Source of the DNA: Betaproteobacteria bacterium | Lineage (GTDB): Bacteria > Pseudomonadota > Gammaproteobacteria > Burkholderiales > Nitrosomonadaceae | Direction: 5' to 3' | Length of the DNA: 8,655 nt | Assembly (NCBI GenBank): GCA_022601315.1 | Contig: JAHZIU010000043.1 | Location: 1-8,655, forward strand | Part shown: piece by piece, positions 6,705 to 8,655 of the stretch | Layout of the letters: the number at the start of each line of letters is the position of its first letter | Numbering within the stretch: position 1 is the stretch's first letter | Program-made: the position numbers and the translations under genes | Notes under the pieces: generated by a model | Databases searched by the model: none | What the model saw: only the letters and a program-made list of their open reading frames with translations | What the model was told of the DNA's origin: nothing

Positions 6705-8351
6705 TTGCTTGAATTAACATTGTTAATTATTATGCCAATCAGCGTTGGATTGTTGATTGCAGCTTTACATCCAATCCGAATTATTTGCAAAGATCAGGGT
6801 TCGTTGGGTCAGGAGTATGCCTGGAAAGGATTAGGTTTTCTAATCATTTTATTTATATTGGGTTACTGCGTTTATTTTTATACTTTAATGCTGTCTGGTA
6901 TACAAAGCATAGACACCGTCATCATTATAATCTTATTCAGTGGAAGTTGCTTTGTCCTGGCAGTCATGAAGTTAAGCTTGCAAAGTATTAAACAGATAAA
7001 GAAAATAAGTCTATTAGAACGACATCATGCACTGCATGATGCATTGACTAATTTGCCCAATAGGGTCCTGTTGAATGAGGCTATGACAGGGGCCATTGCT
7101 ACATCCAAAAGAAGTAATACACCGTTAGCAGTTATGCTAATGGATTTAAATAACTTTAAGGAAGTTAATGACACTTTGGGTCACTACTATGGTGATCGTT
7201 TATTGCAATCTATCGTACCGGTATTAAAAAAATCAATTCGAGAAATCGATATGATTGCACGATTAGGTGGAGATGAATTTGCTGTTATTCTTCCCAGCGC
7301 AAATCTTGACGACGCAAAGCTAATTGCCACTCGCATTATTAATGCAATGGAACAACCGTTCTCTGTTGACCAACATATACTTCATATTGGTATTAGTATT
7401 GGTATTTCACAACATCCTGAGGACGGAACGGACGGTGAATCGTTATTACAAAAAGCAGATGTTGCAATGTATATTGCAAAACGGAATTCATTGGGTTTCT
7501 CAGTATATGATTTGAGTCGGGACAAAAACTCGTTGACGAGATTGGTTGTGCTTGGAAAGCTGCGTACCGCCATTGCAAATAATCAATTAACGCCGTATTA
7601 CCAGCCAATTATCAATTTAAAAACTGGGGAAATACATGCGCTTGAGGTATTGACAAGATGGCACGATGAAGAACTTGGTCACATTCCGCCAGATGAATTT
7701 ATTCCTATTGCAGAAAAATCCGGTCTGATTAAACAGTTATCTGCATGGGTTTTAGATACTGCCATCGCACAATGTGCGCAATGGCAGACATTAAACCTGG
7801 ATTTTATTTTGTCAGTTAATCTATCGGCCAGAGATATGCAAGATGATAGTATGATCAAAGAGCTGCGTAAGTTTTTAACCAAACATGCCGTGTTGCCAAG
7901 TCAATTGAATATTGAAATTACTGAAAGTAGTATGATGCTGGAATCGAATCAACCCCATCACTTAATTTCAAAGTTAAACCAACTGGGTGTCTCAGTATCT
8001 ATTGATGACTTTGGTACTGGGTTTTCTTCTCTTGCTTATTTAAAGAAACTTTCTACTCAAACAATAAAGATTGATAAATCATTTGTTATCGATATGCTTG
8101 ATGATCGCAGTGATGAAGTTATTGTCCGTTCAATTCTCGATATTGCGCACAATTTGGGCCAGGCTGTTGTAGCAGAAGGCATTGAAACAAAAGAGAGCCT
8201 CGAACGATTAAAAGAGCTTAACTGTCGTTACGGTCAGGGCTACTATATTTGCAAGCCCTTACCTGCGGAACAAATGTTTGCCTGGTTGCAACAAAATAGC
8301 AAAGATGATGTTGATATAAAGAGTAAACTTTCAATTGTTCATTTGGATTGA
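6705..8351 (+). CDS. Membrane-anchored GGDEF-EAL protein (diguanylate cyclase / cyclic-di-GMP phosphodiesterase)
   Basis: This 548-residue protein likely makes and/or breaks down the second messenger cyclic-di-GMP at the inner membrane. Three hydrophobic segments (about 4-21, 42-63 and 69-88) precede the GGDEF domain (about 108-265), with no recognisable sensor domain. The cyclase site looks intact: GGDEF at 188-192, the upstream MDLNNFK and NDTLGH motifs, and the inhibitory RxxD site (REID, 179-182) at the spacing seen in PleD. The EAL domain (about 285-530) has EVL at 314-316 instead of EAL, a common working variant. It keeps N372 (SVNLSA), E404 (IEITES), D434 and D435 (IDDFGTG), K455 (IKID), E491 (AEGIE) and the GQGYY/KPL end, so phosphodiesterase activity is plausible. 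The start is probably TTG at 6705, with GAGTAAG just upstream; ATG at 6732 has no ribosome binding site and would cut the first membrane segment. The stop is immediately followed, in frame, by IS1380 sequence. Confidence 0.93.
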   Translation: MLELTLLIIMPISVGLLIAALHPIRIICKDQGSLGQEYAWKGLGFLIILFILGYCVYFYTLMLSGIQSIDTVIIIILFSGSCFVLAVMKLSLQSIKQIKKISLLERHHALHDALTNLPNRVLLNEAMTGAIATSKRSNTPLAVMLMDLNNFKEVNDTLGHYYGDRLLQSIVPVLKKSIREIDMIARLGGDEFAVILPSANLDDAKLIATRIINAMEQPFSVDQHILHIGISIGISQHPEDGTDGESLLQKADVAMYIAKRNSLGFSVYDLSRDKNSLTRLVVLGKLRTAIANNQLTPYYQPIINLKTGEIHALEVLTRWHDEELGHIPPDEFIPIAEKSGLIKQLSAWVLDTAIAQCAQWQTLNLDFILSVNLSARDMQDDSMIKELRKFLTKHAVLPSQLNIEITESSMMLESNQPHHLISKLNQLGVSVSIDDFGTGFSSLAYLKKLSTQTIKIDKSFVIDMLDDRSDEVIVRSILDIAHNLGQAVVAEGIETKESLERLKELNCRYGQGYYICKPLPAEQMFAWLQQNSKDDVDIKSKLSIVHLD

Positions 8352-8655
8352 ATGCACTTATCCACTACAACCATCGTTCGAAATAAGAGACTCAATACCG
8401 TCACCACATCATGGCAGGAAGAAGCAGAGAAGCATTTTTCTGAAACGAATGAGAAAGTGCGCAGGTTTGAAGAATTCCAGTATGCCGCCAAAAGTTGGCG
8501 CCGTTCAAGACGCATCATTGCTAAAATTGAATATACTGAGAAAGGCAGCAATACACGTTATGTTGTAACCAATCTGGAAGGTAAGCCGCAGTCTCTTTAC
8601 GACAGGCTTTACTGTGCACGAGGTGATATGGAGAATCGTATCAAGGAACAGCAAC
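8352..8655 (+). pseudogene. IS1380-family transposase, 5'-truncated remnant (continues past window end)
   Basis: From about 8373 to the window edge the frame encodes the C-terminal half of an IS1380-type DDE transposase. Recognisable blocks are IVRNKRL, AAKSWRRSRRIIAK, KGSNTRYVVTN and YDRLYCARGDMENRIKEQQ; in this family the last holds the catalytic Glu, followed by the usual IKEQQ. The N-terminal part, with the DNA-binding region and the first catalytic Asp residues, is absent: directly upstream is the GGDEF-EAL gene. The frame is open from an ATG at 8352, directly after that gene's TGA and in the same frame, but the few residues before IVRNKRL do not look like transposase and there is no start-proximal ribosome binding site. 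No left terminal inverted repeat is visible, so this looks like a deletion or recombination remnant, not a live element. Whether the right end is intact lies outside the window. Confidence 0.85.

Noticed and set aside
8358..8366. TTATCCACT, a near-match to a DnaA box
   Set aside because: It is isolated, has a mismatch at the last position and lies at the IS1380 junction, not with the intergenic cluster.
8339..8568. Open frames on both strands (8335-8568 +, 8339-8551 -) over the IS1380 region
   Set aside because: The transposase homology runs in a different frame (codons from 8352), so these are shadows.
1..8655. A defence, toxin-antitoxin, CRISPR or biosynthetic system
   Set aside because: All long genes have clear housekeeping, signalling or transposase identities, and no repeat arrays are present.

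Overview
This is a chromosomal window from a low-GC (roughly 40% by eye), Gram-negative proteobacterium. The SucA/OdhB pair, the Escherichia coli-type DnaE and the YheT-type hydrolase all fit a beta- or gammaproteobacterium. A Nitrosomonas-like betaproteobacterium is a reasonable guess, but the sequence alone does not prove it.

Layout. (1) At 1-1710 on the + strand is the 3' end of a 2-oxoglutarate dehydrogenase operon: the last 149 codons of sucA (E1), then, after 15 bases holding a strong ribosome binding site, a complete odhB/sucB (E2). No E3 (lpd) gene follows. (2) At 1719-5249 on the - strand, converging on odhB with only 8 bases between the stop codons, is a complete dnaE for the replicative DNA polymerase III alpha subunit. 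(3) At 5348-6349, also on the - strand and 98 bases upstream of dnaE, is a YheT-family alpha/beta hydrolase with an intact Ser-Asp-His triad. (4) At 6350-6704 is a 355-base AT-rich divergent intergenic region. It holds three same-orientation DnaA-box-like 9-mers, one of them a perfect box, and a possible 41-codon ORF with two CxxC pairs. (5) At 6705-8351 on the + strand is a membrane-anchored GGDEF-EAL protein for cyclic-di-GMP turnover, with both active sites apparently intact. (6) From 8352 to the window edge is a 5'-truncated IS1380-family transposase. It starts immediately after, and in the same frame as, the stop codon of the GGDEF-EAL gene.

How they work together. sucA and odhB encode two subunits of one TCA-cycle complex. 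yheT and dnaE may share a transcript, although a perfect TATAAT ahead of dnaE suggests a promoter of its own. The GGDEF-EAL gene is functionally separate. Most of the window is ordinary housekeeping sequence, and I see no convincing undescribed multi-gene system. The parts that deserve a second look are the 6350-6704 intergenic region and the IS1380 junction near 8350.
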